Source of the DNA: Entomortierella parvispora
Taxonomy: Eukaryota; Mortierellomycota; Mortierellomycetes; Mortierellales; Mortierellaceae
Assembly: GCA_963573315.1 (NCBI GenBank)
Contig: OY752149.1
Span: 806,001-870,000, forward strand
Direction of reading: 5' to 3'
DNA length: 64,000 nucleotides
This document shows, one piece after another, positions 47,945 through 62,954 of the stretch. Below the pieces are notes generated by a model that saw nothing but the letters and a program-made list of their open reading frames with translations, was not told the origin of the DNA and ran no database searches. A program made the position numbers and the translations under genes. How positions within the stretch are numbered: position 1 is the stretch's first letter; each line of letters opens with the position of its first letter.

Positions 47945-50900
47945 TCTTTAAGGAAAAGATGTATATATGAAGAGGACGATTGGTATCGAGGATATACGGC
48001 GGGATCTTGCGATTCAGTCCAGGAGCAAACGTAGAGAGGTGTGGGAGAAAAGGAGAGGGAGAAGGAAGGGAAGAGGGGTTAAAAAGCCTTGAGGGAAATC
48101 TGCGAGGAAAATTTGAACGAGAAAGGAAGAAAGAAAGAAGGAAAAGTTAGCCCTGAGCGAAATAATGAAAAAATAATTGATAGTGGAAATGCAGGTGGGC
48201 AAAGCGGAATGGCTCCTTCTTCTTCTTCTTCGTCTTCTTTGACCCATGGCAAAGACGGACACCCATATCCACGCACGCAATGCTTCGATGGGAAGGAGAG
48301 AAGGAGAGGAGATGGAGAGAAAGAGTTTGTATTGCAATATGTAGCATTCTGCCGCTCAGCACTTTGCAATGTTTCCCCTGATGCCGCCTGCCTTTACTCT
48401 ATTTTGGGCAAGTGCTTCAGGTGGGGCTGGGAGCTGTTTTGCAGTCCTTGTGTCCCGGGTGGCATGCTCTCCCTGATCACCCTACTTTGCCCGTTTCGAG
48501 GAATGGAATGGTCTGATCCAGGTCGAATTACATGCATTTTCCAGATCCTGATCAGCTGTCCTGTCCATCCCCATTTCCAGATTCTTTAAAGAGATCATTG
48601 CTTCTCCCGAGAAGAACAACCCTAAAAGTCGAGCTCTTTGGGATCGATCTTCCTCTGGAGACAGGTAGCCTCAAGTGGAATCCATTGGAAATCCGGGGTT
48701 TGTTGTTGGTTCCAGCTCCCAGACCCTGATCCAACGCGACGTCAAGTCCCCGCGGGATGGCCCTGTGTCATGTTGTGTCGCTCACAAACCAACCCCCCCT
48801 GGATTTTTTGCTTACCACTGATGAACACGATCTGCACAAGGATGGACCCGAGGGACACAAGAAGGGGGAGGGGGAGGGGGAGGAAGAAGAGAGGAGAGGG
48901 GTCTGGCTGGACTAGAGTGAGGAAGAGGAGAAAGAGAAAGAGAAAAAGAAAAAGAGAAGAAAAGAAGAGGTGGTTCTCGATCGACGGAGTCTTCAATAAA
49001 AGGAAGGAGCGAGTGAGTAACCGACCGTTCGCTCGTTCGTTCGTTCGTTCGCAGAGGACGCTGCACTGTGATTCGAGAGGATGGATTTGGTTTTTTGCGG
49101 GGTCGAGAAAAGGCCAAAGAGACACTTTCAAGGGAAACCCGATCCAAGGAAGAGAGCCCTTCTCTCTCTCTCTCTCAGTCTCTCTCCCTCACTCTCTCTA
49201 CGACAAAACGTTCTTTTTGTGTTTGTGTTCTTTCTGAAGGTGGGGTGGGGGACAGAAGGGCCATGTGTCACCAGTGCTGCTGCTGCTGGCGTGTGTCCAC
49301 ATTCACCAGCCCTTTTTTTTTTTTTTTTTTTTTACGTTTTGAACCTTTTGATTCTGAACTGCTCAATTCAGTAGATGGACGACTGACCCGATTGCTTTGC
49401 CTGACCCTGTCCCTGTTTCCAAGGTTTGCACTTGCCCTGAACGACAACATTTGTTTTCGTGGCGTTACATTGCCCTTGCTGAAACAGTCTTTCTACAGAC
49501 AAAGTCGTAGCCCTGGCTACCCGAGGCCATTGAGTCAGCGCAACCATCAGTGAAGGTCAGCAAGCAAGGAGCACCACGAATGAGTACAACGAGGTATTCT
49601 ATTGCCCTGTGGCAGAAGAAAGAAGCACTGCAAAAAAAAAAATCTTTTTTTTTTTTTTTTTTTTTTCTGCTCAGCTCCTCACCTTTCAGGAACAAGTCGG
49701 AAGAAAGCGGTTCGGAAGGCCCAAAAATAAAAGATCTGAAAATCGCTCTGATCTGCCTCAGCCAGACAGATGCACATCCATGTGTTATTGTATAGTATAG
49801 CCGTTGTTGTTATTATTGTATTGTTATTTGAGCTGCACACGGGTCCTTCATGGAACAAGACTACCAACTGGAATGCTGCAAGGTTGTCCCTGAGCCGTTT
49901 TTTTCTCCAGCAGATCACACACGGATTACAATGAAAAACACGTTTTTCTTGTGGCTGCATGTTGTTCTGCTCTCTACTCTCCCTGAAGGTCATTGTCCAT
50001 GAGGACCATGTTCAAAATAGAATATAATGACCAGCCTTGGAAGGCTGCGGGGTGAACAGAGAAGAGTGAGAGAGTGCGACCTACTACAACAAACAAGTGA
50101 GCAAAGTTGTCGTTATTCTCCTTACCCCGCAACCGCCTCCTTCTCTCCAGGGACTAAAAGGCAAGAGCCGGGATGGGGAAAGACGATCTCCTCCTTGTGC
50201 ACTGTTGAGACAAGGAAGCGGGTGGGATCAAAGGATCCATTCTTGATGTTCAATTGCAAAAGTGGAGTCGACCATGAGAGGACAAAAGTGGAGCAACCCT
50301 TCCAAGAGTGCCATCTCGGGTGGATTTGGCAGCAGAATGAAGAACGAAACTTTCACGTGGGACAGATGGGAGGAAGGTACCCTTCTGTATAAAAACTATG
50401 TCTGTTTGTGGCTAGAAAACCCTCTTTTCGGGACCCTGTCAATTGGTGTTCTCTTTGGGAAAGTGGCCACGGCTACATGCATATAGACTACCTATCTTGT
50501 CAGACAACAGAGTCAAGTGGGACAAACAGCCGGGTACTGGACCCCCAGGGCGGAAGTTTGATGCACAGCACAGAGGCCGAGCTTGTTCCTTAAACCGTCA
50601 ATCCAGATCCGGATCGTGAGGAATGAGGGACCAGTCCTGGAGGAGCAAAAACCTTAAGCAGGAATGTGCCCACGGACTGGCCGCACGGCAGCACCGCCCT
50701 GATTGGATGTCCTTTGGGACGTCCAGGTCGAGTGAGTGCTGTACCTTCACGATCACTGTTGGTCTACCCGCCAGGCGTCATTGACGACGACGACGACATG
50801 CAACATACGACGTGTCGATCCATATCCACATGTGAGTGAGTAATGAGTATGGGCGTACGCAGTAAAGGAAAGAGAAGATGTGGTTCAGTGACCATCTATG

Positions 50901-51401
50901 TCGATGGGGATCAGCAAACAGCCAGCCAAGAAGCAGGATCGAAAGATAGGCAAGGCAGTGAGAGATCAGAAAGAGAGAGAGTGACAATCAATGCCCAGTT
51001 GGACCAGGACCAGGACCAGGAACACCAACACCACCACCGAACAAAGAGAAGAAAAGAGACGTCCAACGCCACCAAAAAAAAAAAAAAAAAAAAAGTCCCG
51101 AGAGTCACGTGACGACACCCACGGCACACCCTCTCTAATTGACCGCACGCCTCCACAGGCACACACCCTCTCCAATTGACAGCACACACAAACACGGTGT
51201 TTTTTTTCGTGTTTTTTTCAACAAGGCGACCCAAGGAGGCGTCAGTCAAGCAGGCAGGCAGGCAGGCACGACCCTTTGCTTCTCATCATCTTTGCTCTTT
51301 TCTTCTTTTTCTTCTTTTTCTTCTTCTTCTCGCTTCATCATCCATCTTCTCTCTTCTCCCCCATCCCCCACCTTCCCTTTCCTTCATCATCCTAATTCAT
51401 C
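47945..51401. other. Gene-free 3.4-kb region between two divergent genes
   Basis: Between the carrier gene (minus) and beta-tubulin (plus). It contains purine-rich blocks (48050-48160, 48870-48970), a GTTC repeat (49033-49050), a CT repeat (49160-49200), T runs (49313-49333, 49647-49666), an A21 run (51074-51094) and a CACGTG palindrome (51104-51113). No open frame shows domain-like composition or consistent splice structure. Confidence 0.5.
51104..51113. promoter_or_regulatory. GTCACGTGAC palindrome upstream of beta-tubulin
   Basis: Perfect 10-nt inverted repeat with CACGTG core, 290 nt before the beta-tubulin start and just after an A21 run. The same core occurs before La and the tRNA. Confidence 0.45.
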
Positions 51402-54199
<2,798 letters not shown>

Positions 54200-54868
54200 A
54201 GCAGAAAACAAAACAAAAAAAAAGAGGATCTGGATAAGCACTCCTTTTTCTTTCTTTCTTTCCTTTCTTTTTCCTTCCTTTCTTCCTTTCTTTCACTTTT
54301 TTTTCCAGTTTGAACTTCTTTCTCTTCTTTCTCTTCCTTTCTTATTACCTAATTCGTTCTTGCGAAAGGCGACGACAGGCTTGGGATTTCGGCCAGTTTG
54401 CTCTTACCGGCTGCTTTCTGCCCCCAAGATTATATCCCCCATCCCAAAACCACCTCTAGCTACCTCTCTTCCTCAACCCCCACGTCTTGCTATTCCTTGT
54501 TTTTATTTCTCGAGCAAAGAATAACGAAATAAAGAGACGAAAGAGAGTGACAAAAAAAAAGCTGCCCATGCTCAGTTATCTCGACAGATACACATGCCAT
54601 CCACTTGCAGGCATAGCACTTTTGATTTTATGCAGAGACTTGTTTGTAGACTACTTGATCTTGTTGGGTTCCAATTTGAAAAGCATCCCATCTTCAAGGC
54701 AACATCAGGTCTGATATTATATTCAGTTGCAGCAGCAACTATGGCTTTATAAGAATAAGAACAAAAGTTGGGGAGACAGCACTACAAAACGATCGAATCT
54801 ATCGATACTGGAAAAAAAGAAAAAGAGGAGAGTGAAAAGGGTCCAAGAGAAGGAGGTCAGACAGCCTC
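54200..54868. other. 3' flanks of beta-tubulin and septin
   Basis: 669 nt between convergent genes. It starts with a CTTT-rich block (54240-54345) and has an AATAAAG-type signal near 54528. No gene seen. Confidence 0.6.
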
Positions 54869-57226
54869 TTACTTGCGAGGCTTGGGTGAAAGTCCAGCCT
54901 GCATGGCCTCCAACTCGGCTTCCAGAGCCTTGATATGAGAGTGCTCGGCCTCGAGGTCTTTGTTGAGACGATCGCGTTCTGCAATGAGCTGTTGTTCCCA
55001 AGATCGGAACCGGTTCTCTTCCAGTCGAACCTGTTCCGTGAAGCGTTTTCGAAGCGCCTCTTCTTCTTCCTTCCACTTGGGGTTGGTGACAGTCTTGGTC
55101 CTAAAATAACATGGAGAGGTGTGAGAAAGATATTTTTGACTTTAAACAAGGAGTACGCCAAAGGTGGCGGTGGAAGCAAAAGAAAAGAGGCTTCTTACTT
55201 GGCTTCGCCAATCTTGCGTGTCTCCATCTGAGCATGGCGGTATGTCTCGTAATGGGTTTCCTCTGTAGAGCTGATGAGATCCAGCATGTGGGTACGGATC
55301 AACAATTGACGCAGCTTCTTGAAGTCGCAATGGTCCTCGTTTTCAACTAACGTTTGCCGCAGATTTCGTTCAGGTTAGAATTCAAACTTGTACGCCTTTT
55401 TCTCTGGGTAACAGCGGCACATGTCGACAACTGTCACTGTATTCCTTACCCTCAGCAACTCCCCAAGAGTACTGACGTCCTTTGACAGTACGGCCATCTG
55501 CGGTCACGACATCATCGGTGCTTCCGATAATGGAAAAAGGCATGGCCGCCTATGAGAGAAGGACACAGTTTGAGTTGAGTCAGTATTGAGTTTCAAAATT
55601 AAAGAGGAATAAACCTCGGTATTGACGTTGTAGGAATGACCGGTTCTTTTACCATGATGTTCATGTTGCGCTTGGTACTGGCCTCATCATCACTCTCCAG
55701 AGGGAAGGTGTAACACTGGATGTTCTGAGCAGCAATGACTTCCAAGATCTAAGAAAGTAGCGAAATCAATTGATGTTGACTACTGTTAGTTTCTCCTTTT
55801 CTTTCCTGCGCTTTGACTGTAAGCTCTTCAAAAGAAAGAGAAACAAAAACTCACCCTCTTCTTGAACTTGTGAAGATCCGTGGGTGTCAGGGTGTCCGCC
55901 TTAGCAATGACAGGGATCAAATTAACCCTGGTTCCCAGTCGTTTCATGACCTCGATATCCAAAGGTTTCAAGGTGTGGCCGGAGGGACGAATGAAATACA
56001 AGCAGCAATGAACCCTCATGTCGCTCAGCTCTTGGCGCTTAGGTTGTTGTTCCTGACGCATGTAAGACTCGTGCTGGTCGTCAATAAAGTCGATAATGGG
56101 CATCCAGCTATCCCGGTTGTTGGTATAGTCACCAAACCCAGGAGTATCGATCACAGACAGCTTGACATTGAACTGCTTTTCTTCCAATTCTAGCAGACAC
56201 GATATAAAGAAATATATTGCCATGTCAGCAAAAATGGATGCGTGCATGTGCACCTGGTGTTGCTTAATGTTCCTTTTCGGCTCTCCCTTTCCTACTCCTT
56301 CCATCACCCAGAAGATTGACAACACCAGCAGTGTTGTTGATTCTCGGAGCAAAAAAAAGAAAGATAATTGCTTTGAGAGCCATTCATTCAAACATGCATG
56401 CCTGGAATAAAGGACGGTAAATATAGCAAAAAGATGAGGACAAACCAGCATCGTCTTCTTCCTCTATGCCTCCAACCCTGGATCTCTGGAGTCGGACATC
56501 CGTAGATCATAAAGAATCGTCTTCTTTTAGCCCATCAAGTGCGGACAGGAGAATGAGACGGAGAAGAAGAGACGGGACTTGTGATCCCTTTATGTCTGTC
56601 CAATCCAAAATTGCAAGGGAGACAGAAAAGAAAACAAGGGCTCAACGAACAGGATGGAAAAGGGTGCAAGGGGAAAGCCAAATGTGTCGTCGTTTCTCTC
56701 TCTTTTTTTCCACTCTCCCTTCTCTCTTTCCTCAACAAGGAGTCTTGCAAACAGCACAAGAGATAAAAGAAGCCAGGATCCACAGAGGAGGACAGGAAAG
56801 GAAGAGAGAGTGTGGACTGGGGACATGGTCCTCATACCTGCGCGAATGATCTCAATCTCAACAGTCTTCTCAGCGGTCTTGTTGTAGCGGCGCTTATAAG
56901 TCTTTGGGGTCTTGATCGAGGTGGTGAACAGCGTGTTGATGAACGTAGTCTTGCCCAGTCCAGACTCACCTGTGGAGAGATATTATGAGTATTGCGTGGT
57001 CAGCATGTCATCGCGTCGTTGTCCTGAAGACAAGACATGGTCAGGTCAAAAGACGCGTTTGGGAGTCGCGGCATGCGAAAAGAGAATGGGAGGACTTGGA
57101 ATGAGGAAGAGAGGCCTTACCACAGACCATCAATGTGAAGTTGGCGCCGCTCTTGGCAACAATCTTGTGGCGCTGGTTGGGCAAGTTGGCAATGCCGATG
57201 CCTGCTCCGACTTGAACGGGTGCCAT
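54869..57226 (-). CDS. CDC12: Septin (Cdc12-type)
   Basis: GTP-binding filament protein of septa, branches and hyphal tips. Exons: 57226-57121, 56969-56838, 56189-55855, 55748-55653, 55549-55450, 55346-55199 and 55100-54869, giving 382 aa. The start matches Cdc12 ([13 protein letters not shown]); G1 [10 protein letters not shown]3 [11 protein letters not shown], then [17 protein letters not shown], and G4 AKAD in VIAKADTLT; septin-unique element region [19 protein letters not shown]; a C-terminal coiled coil ([20 protein letters not shown]). Between exons 2 and 3 lies a possible 18-nt cassette exon (56446-56463) that would insert six acidic residues in frame (EEEDDA), for 388 aa. The direct junction (EIIRAELEEKQF) fits known Cdc12 proteins better. 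Confidence 0.93.
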
Positions 57227-57674
57227 GGTGAAGGGGGTGGAAGAAGAAGGTTAGGAATGGAGAGATGAGGAAACGAAGACGGGAATGGAAGGAGGGGTCG
57301 GTGGATGGCTGAAGAGAAAAAGGGAGTAAGAGAGCAAAGAAGAAAGAAGAGAGAGAGAGAAGAAGGAAAGAAGGAAGAGAGGATAGGAAAGAAAGAGAAG
57401 AAGAGAAAGAAAGAAAGAAAGCGAAACAGTACAGCATGGCATGGCATGCACACAAGAGAGGACAGAGCGGACAAAGAGAAACACCGAAACCCGTTCCTGG
57501 ACCCGTGCGGGGCGCGTGTGGTGTGTGTGGGGGACCTTTGTTCTTCTCTTGTATCCTCTTCTTCCTCTCCTCTCTTCTTCTTTCTCTTCTCCTCCTCTCT
57601 CCTCCTCCTCTCTTCTTCTCTCTTGTCTGCGCTGCTGGTCGGCTAGGAAAGTCGTCTCTCTCTTTCTTTGTCTT

Positions 57675-57705
<31 letters not shown>

Positions 57706-58073
57706 CTTCTCTGCCATCCGTCAATCCACGTCTATCCTAGGTCATCTTGTCGCAATTGAGCCATGCCCTCGAGAGAGCGTCTCCTCTGGTTCCACCGCCA
57801 GCGGTCGTCTGCCTTCTTTGTGTCCAGGTCTGCGCGTGCGGGGAGTGTTCGTGCGCGCCTGTAGCACAATGGTCTGTTCTTGGGCGGACAGAGCCATGCA
57901 TACGCCTCTGCCCTCTTGCACAGAAGGGAAAGGTACAAAGCCTCGTGCTCAAAAGAGCAAATCTCTGTTTCCCCTCCCTCTCATTTCATTCCTTCCCTCC
58001 TTCTCCTTCACACATCCCCCAACCCTCCATTCCCCATTCTCTTTCTCTCTCGCTGCTGCTGCCGCATTCAGAC
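57227..58073. other. Divergent promoter, septin and TMEM184 genes
   Basis: 847 nt. The septin side is GA-rich on the plus strand (57290-57420); the other side is a long CT-rich tract (57540-57715). No TATA box or gene recognised. Confidence 0.5.
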
Positions 58074-60342
58074 ATGTCGTCGCATGTATGTCCTGATTAC
58101 GACGAACCAAGAACCGATCCCTCGGACCTACTCTTCCCCGGTGGTCTCAATGGAAAACGTATGGAGCCGCAGACGGAGGTCGAGAGTCGTCCTCTCCTGC
58201 TCTGTTGTTGTTATTGTGTTTGTTCGCCTTCTTTCGTGCCGTTTACTGTGTGCCCTTACCTTTGCTGCTTCATCCCATCCTGGTCACCCCTCCTTTTTTT
58301 CATTGTCTTCCTCTCGTTTGACTTTGCTCAGCGAAACCGTTGCAGTACCCAGCTGTGGACTAACAGCGATCAATTGCCCTCATCCTCTGCTCGTAATCCT
58401 TTCTCGCGGTTGTCCAAACAACAAACTCATAGGCCACATCATTGGGTGGACCATTGCCGGAGTGTGTGCCTTGATTGCTACGCTGATTTCCTTTCGGTTG
58501 ATCTATAAACATGCCAGGAACTATACCAAGGTAAAATAATCCGCCTGGACATTTTCCATTTTTTTCCCCATTTTATCCGCTTTCCACTGTCGTCCACGCT
58601 TGAACCCAAACTAAAAAAACCCGTTGTGTCCATTTTATCCTTTTTATAAACATGTGTAGCCAGCTGAACAACGCAAGTCTTCCATCTTTTTCTACACCTT
58701 GAGCGGAAGAAGAACTGTAGTAGGAATTGGCTTTTTTTTTGTTTCCTAACCGTGCCTCCATACTTATGAAAAAAACACACCTTTAGGCCACATCATGCGT
58801 ATCGTACTCATGATCCCCATCTACGCCGTGATTTCGTTTCTATCTTATCGGTTCTACCGCGAGGCCATCTATTACGAGACGATCCGGGATTGTTACGAGG
58901 CTTTTGTGATCTACTCGTTCTTCATCCTTCTCTTGACTTACCTCGGAGACGATGTCCAGACCCAGCGGTCAAAGATCACTGGATCCGAGAAGCGACAGTT
59001 GATGTTCCCTTTGAACTGTTATTATTACAATCCCTTGCACGAAAACTTTTTGCATTGGATGAAATACGGTATTCTGCAGTATGTGGCCATCAAGCCATTG
59101 TGCACGATCGCGGCAGTGGTACTCCAGTATTATGGGCTGTATTGTGAAACAGAGTACAACTTTCATTTTGGAATGGTGTACATCACGATTGTGAACTTCA
59201 TCTCTGTCAGTGTTGCGCTTTACTGCATGGTAAGAAAGGATAATTGCAGGGCTTTTGTGTGCTTTTCTTGTTGATTTCTTTTTTGTTGCTGCCCTTCAGT
59301 GGACATGGCCCATGGTTCTGACCTGTTTCGATTGGATACCGTCTATCTCGTAGGTTTTGTTTTATCAGACGATCAAGATCGAGATCCAGGATCACCGTAA
59401 GGCCAAAATGTGATAAAATCCCGGGAAAAAAATTGATGAATTCAATACTAAATCCTATCCTATCTTCTTTTATCCTGTTCAATGTTGATAATTACCTCCG
59501 CCTTACTAGAACCGCTTCTAAAGTTCCTTTGTGTCAAGATGGTCGTGTTTTTCTGTTATTGGCAGACCTGTCTCCTCAGCATCTTGGGCACACTTGGTAA
59601 ATCAAAAATATGGACTAATTTATCCTAAATGGACCACTCTACTTAAACAATCGTTCCACACAACTCTCTCTCTTTTTTCTGCGTCTCAGGTGCATTTAAG
59701 CCAGAGAATGGATGGACTGTGATCAACGTGGAGCTCGGTATCTCTTCCATCTTGATCTGTGCGGAAATGGTCGTCTTTTCTATCCTCCACGTCTATTCCT
59801 TCTCCTATCGCCCCTATGTCATTGTCGGCCGCTCGACCCCAGTTTGGCGATCTCTCCAGGATGCCTTCAACCCCATGGACATGGTCCGGGAGATCATCTG
59901 GGCCTGCAGTGATACGGTGCTCATGATCCAACAAAAGCCTTTGCCAGTGAGGGATGGACAATTGAACAGCAAGCTGACGAGAGCTCATGTGATCCGGGTG
60001 AGGAGAAGAGATCGCTTCTTGAGAGGCTTGAAGAATGTGGTCCATCATGGACATGGACACAGCAACCCTGCAGACAGCAGCCCTGGCTCCAGCCATACCG
60101 CCATCGCTGTCGACCCGGCCGTGGATGCAATCTATCAATCTGCGCTCCAGGAGGAAGATCTGGCTGAGCAGGAGAGATTGCTGTCTGAGCAAATGGACCC
60201 GAGGACTTCGCTCTTGCAGAACGCGGATGGTAAGCTTTGAGTGCGCTTCTTTTTCAGGAACAAATTTGATTGTGCCGCTCCCATGCTAAACTCGTCTTTG
60301 TTCATTGTAGGCCACGATTACCATGCGACTTCGAGGACCTAA
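58074..60342 (+). CDS. TMEM184/DUF300 (Ost-alpha family) membrane protein
   Basis: Seven-helix membrane protein related to organic solute transporter alpha and TMEM184; fungal members are poorly characterised and often vacuolar or Golgi. Eight exons: 58074-58158, 58346-58530, 58660-58672, 58787-59229, 59354-59396, 59510-59596, 59690-60229 and 60311-60342, giving 475 aa. Helix 1 is IIGWTIAGVCALIATLISF. The family core PAEQRHIMRIVLMIPIYAV is completed only by a 13-nt exon whose downstream intron begins GCAAGT. Other landmarks: IYYETIRDCYEAFVIYSFF, LNCYYYNPL, MKYGILQYVAIKPLCT, KFLCVKMVVFFCYWQ and NVELGISSILICAEM. The long C-terminal tail is cytosolic and charged. Confidence 0.93.
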
Positions 60343-61159
60343 GGGTTGAGAGTTTGGGCGCTTTTTTCATTAGTACGAAATAAAGCCATTGGAGTCGTTC
60401 GCGTATGACCTTCACATGCTGGAGAGATATATCATAAAAATGATTATTGAGTGAATTTATTTTTGATATGGAACAGGAGAAGGTGTATAAAAGTACAAGA
60501 GAAAAAAGAAAGGAAACAAGGGTGGCTTTGAGAGCACAGCATGCTGCAACGAAGGTTGCAAAAGCAAACAAATAATAATAACAGGTGGATATGTACAGCG
60601 TCCTGCCGTCAAATAGTCAGACTATCATGACGGCAAAATAGAAAATGGAAATAATAAAACAAAAAGGGAGAACTCCCAATAGGCTTGAAAGGAAGGAGAA
60701 AGAGGAGCCGCAAAACAACAAAAAAAGTTTTTTTACGCCCGTAAATGAACATCCCTCCCACTGAACTCTCTCGCCCTTGACTTCTTTTCATAAAGAAAAA
60801 GCAAAGCCAAAACCGAGGTCGAAATCCAGCGAGATTTTTTAAAGGATGCTCAACCACTTCAGACTCATTTTCCCTTTGAGACAAAGGCAAAACAACCCGG
60901 ACCCGATGCAGAGGCACCCGTCTACGAATCGTCCTTTGCTCAAAGAAAAAGAAAAAAAGGAAATCTAGTTAATACAATCGCGTCCAGCGCTCTTCTCTCA
61001 CCCACCACTTCGAGACATCACAAAACGATGCTCGAAACCTATTCGGATTCGCCATCCATCCTCTATCCTGTATTCTCAATGATCCTTTTCCTCCCTTTCA
61101 ACGCCCATTGACTTTCGGAAGCCCTCCTCCGGTTGACCGCGTGATGGGAATGAGCCACT
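60343..61159. other. 3' flanks of TMEM184 and ornithine aminotransferase genes
   Basis: 817 nt between convergent genes with an AATAAAG signal at about 60379. Nothing else recognised. Confidence 0.6.
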
Positions 61160-62954
61160 TTAGTGCTCATCCTCAGCCTCGAGAGCCTTGGCCTCGGCGT
61201 CGGTCAAAGCCAAGAGCTCCTTGAGGGATTCGTCAATGATGCGGACACCGTCCATGAGCTCCTCCTCGGTGATGCAGAGAGGGGGGGCAAGACGAATAAT
61301 GTTCTGGTGGGTGGGCTTGGCAAGGAGACCCTTGTTCTTGAGCAAGAGGCACAATTGCCAGGCAGTGCGACCGTTGGCCTTGCTCTCGTCAATGACGATG
61401 GCGTTCAAGAGACCACGACCACGGGTAAGGGCCAAAGCGGGGCACTGGATCTTGCGGATAGCAGCGCGGAACTTCTCGCCCAAGACGGCAGACTTCTCGA
61501 CCAAATTCTCCTCCTTGATGACCTCGAGAGCAGCGATGGCAACAGCGCATCCGAGAGGGTTTCCACCATAGGTGGATCCGTGCTCACCAGGCTTGATGCA
61601 CAACATGACGTCGTCGTTGGCGAGGACGGCACTGACGGGGTAGACTCCGCCGGACAAGGCCTTTCCGAGCAAAAGAATGTCGGGCTTGATGTTGTCGTGG
61701 TCGATGCAAAGCATCTTGCCGGTACGGGCAAGACCGGTCTGGATCTCATCGGCAATCAAAAGGACGTTGTGCTTCTTGCAGAGGGCAGAGACCTTGGTCA
61801 AGTAACCCTCATCGGGAACCATGATACCAGCCTCACCCTGGATGGGCTCAACGAGGAAAGCGGCGACGTTCTTGCCATTGTGCTCCAAAACGTACTCGAG
61901 ATCCTCAATGTTGTTGTAGCGGATGGTGCGGCCAGTCTGGGGGCAGATGGGGCCGACGTTGGGGAGGTAAGGGCCGAATCCAATGCGAGCATCGGGGTCA
62001 GTCGACATGGAGATGATTCCGACAGTGCGTCCGTGGAAGTTCTCTGTGCAGGAGAGGACGACAGCCTCGCCATCGGGGATATTCTTCTTCATGTATCCCC
62101 ACTTACGAGACAACTTGATGGCGGTCTCGACAGCCTCGGCACCAGTGTTCATGGGGAGGACCTTGTCGAATCCAAAGTATTCGGTGACATACTTGGCGTA
62201 CTGACCAAAGACATCGTTGTAGAAAGCGCGGGAGCTCAAGCAAAGCTTCTGGGCTTGGTCGCAGAGAGCCTTGACGATCTTGGGGTGAGAGTGACCTGGA
62301 GAACGAGAATACGGCGAGGATCGGAACAATGAATGAGGATAAGAATCACAGGACGGTTCAATTTTCAATGATCCCGGTAAAAAGGACGAAGATTGGTTAT
62401 AAGCTTACCCTGGTTGGTGGCCGAGTAGGCGCTCAAGAAGTCCATGTACTTGTTACCCTATTAGATTAAAAGATAACAATGACACACACCACGAGAGAAA
62501 AGCGGATCAGCACATGGACACACCAAGGACACAAAAGGGGTGACAAAGGAGTCGAGTCATGTGTCTAGCGTGCTCCGTGAGTTGGCGATGTTGTTGTTGT
62601 TGTTGTTGTTGTTTGCAGTTGTTTGCAGCTGTCAAGCGATCGCCCGTCTGATGGATATGATTAATAGCAACGTACCTCGCAATCCCAGACCCAGATGCCC
62701 TGAGCCTTAGAGAAGACGACGGGGAGGGGGTGGTAGCTATGATCGGAAGAGAAAAGAAGGAAAGGTGAGCATACAGAAGTAAGAGAAGGAGCACAGCGCA
62801 AGGCGCAGCCGATGCATGCCATGACATAGCACACACGACGAGACACGACGAGACACGACGAGACAAAAACGCAAAAAGACACAACGTACTTGTGGGCACC
62901 ATACTGGTGCTCGAGGTGGATGACTTCCTTGTTGGTAAGAGCGTTGGTGGCCAT
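61160..62954 (-). CDS. CAR2: Ornithine aminotransferase
   Basis: PLP enzyme converting L-ornithine and 2-oxoglutarate to glutamate-5-semialdehyde and glutamate, in arginine catabolism and proline formation. Four exons (62954-62890, 62736-62676, 62457-62409, 62295-61160) give 436 aa, near the usual 424-439. Motifs: [64 protein letters not shown], and the PLP lysine in [17 protein letters not shown]. The N-terminus ([20 protein letters not shown]) lacks a clear mitochondrial signal, so a cytosolic enzyme as in yeast Car2 is likely. Strong C-biased codons produce a long antisense open frame (61163-62332) that is not a gene. TATA box at 63073-63081; a (TTG)n repeat sits in intron 2. Confidence 0.97.

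Noticed and set aside
48638..49553. Overlapping open frames in the gene-free region
   Set aside because: Low-complexity Arg/Lys/Ser-rich translations of purine and CT repeats.
61163..62332. 389-codon antisense open frame over the ornithine aminotransferase gene
   Set aside because: It mirrors strongly biased codons of a clear PLP enzyme on the other strand and has no domain-like features.
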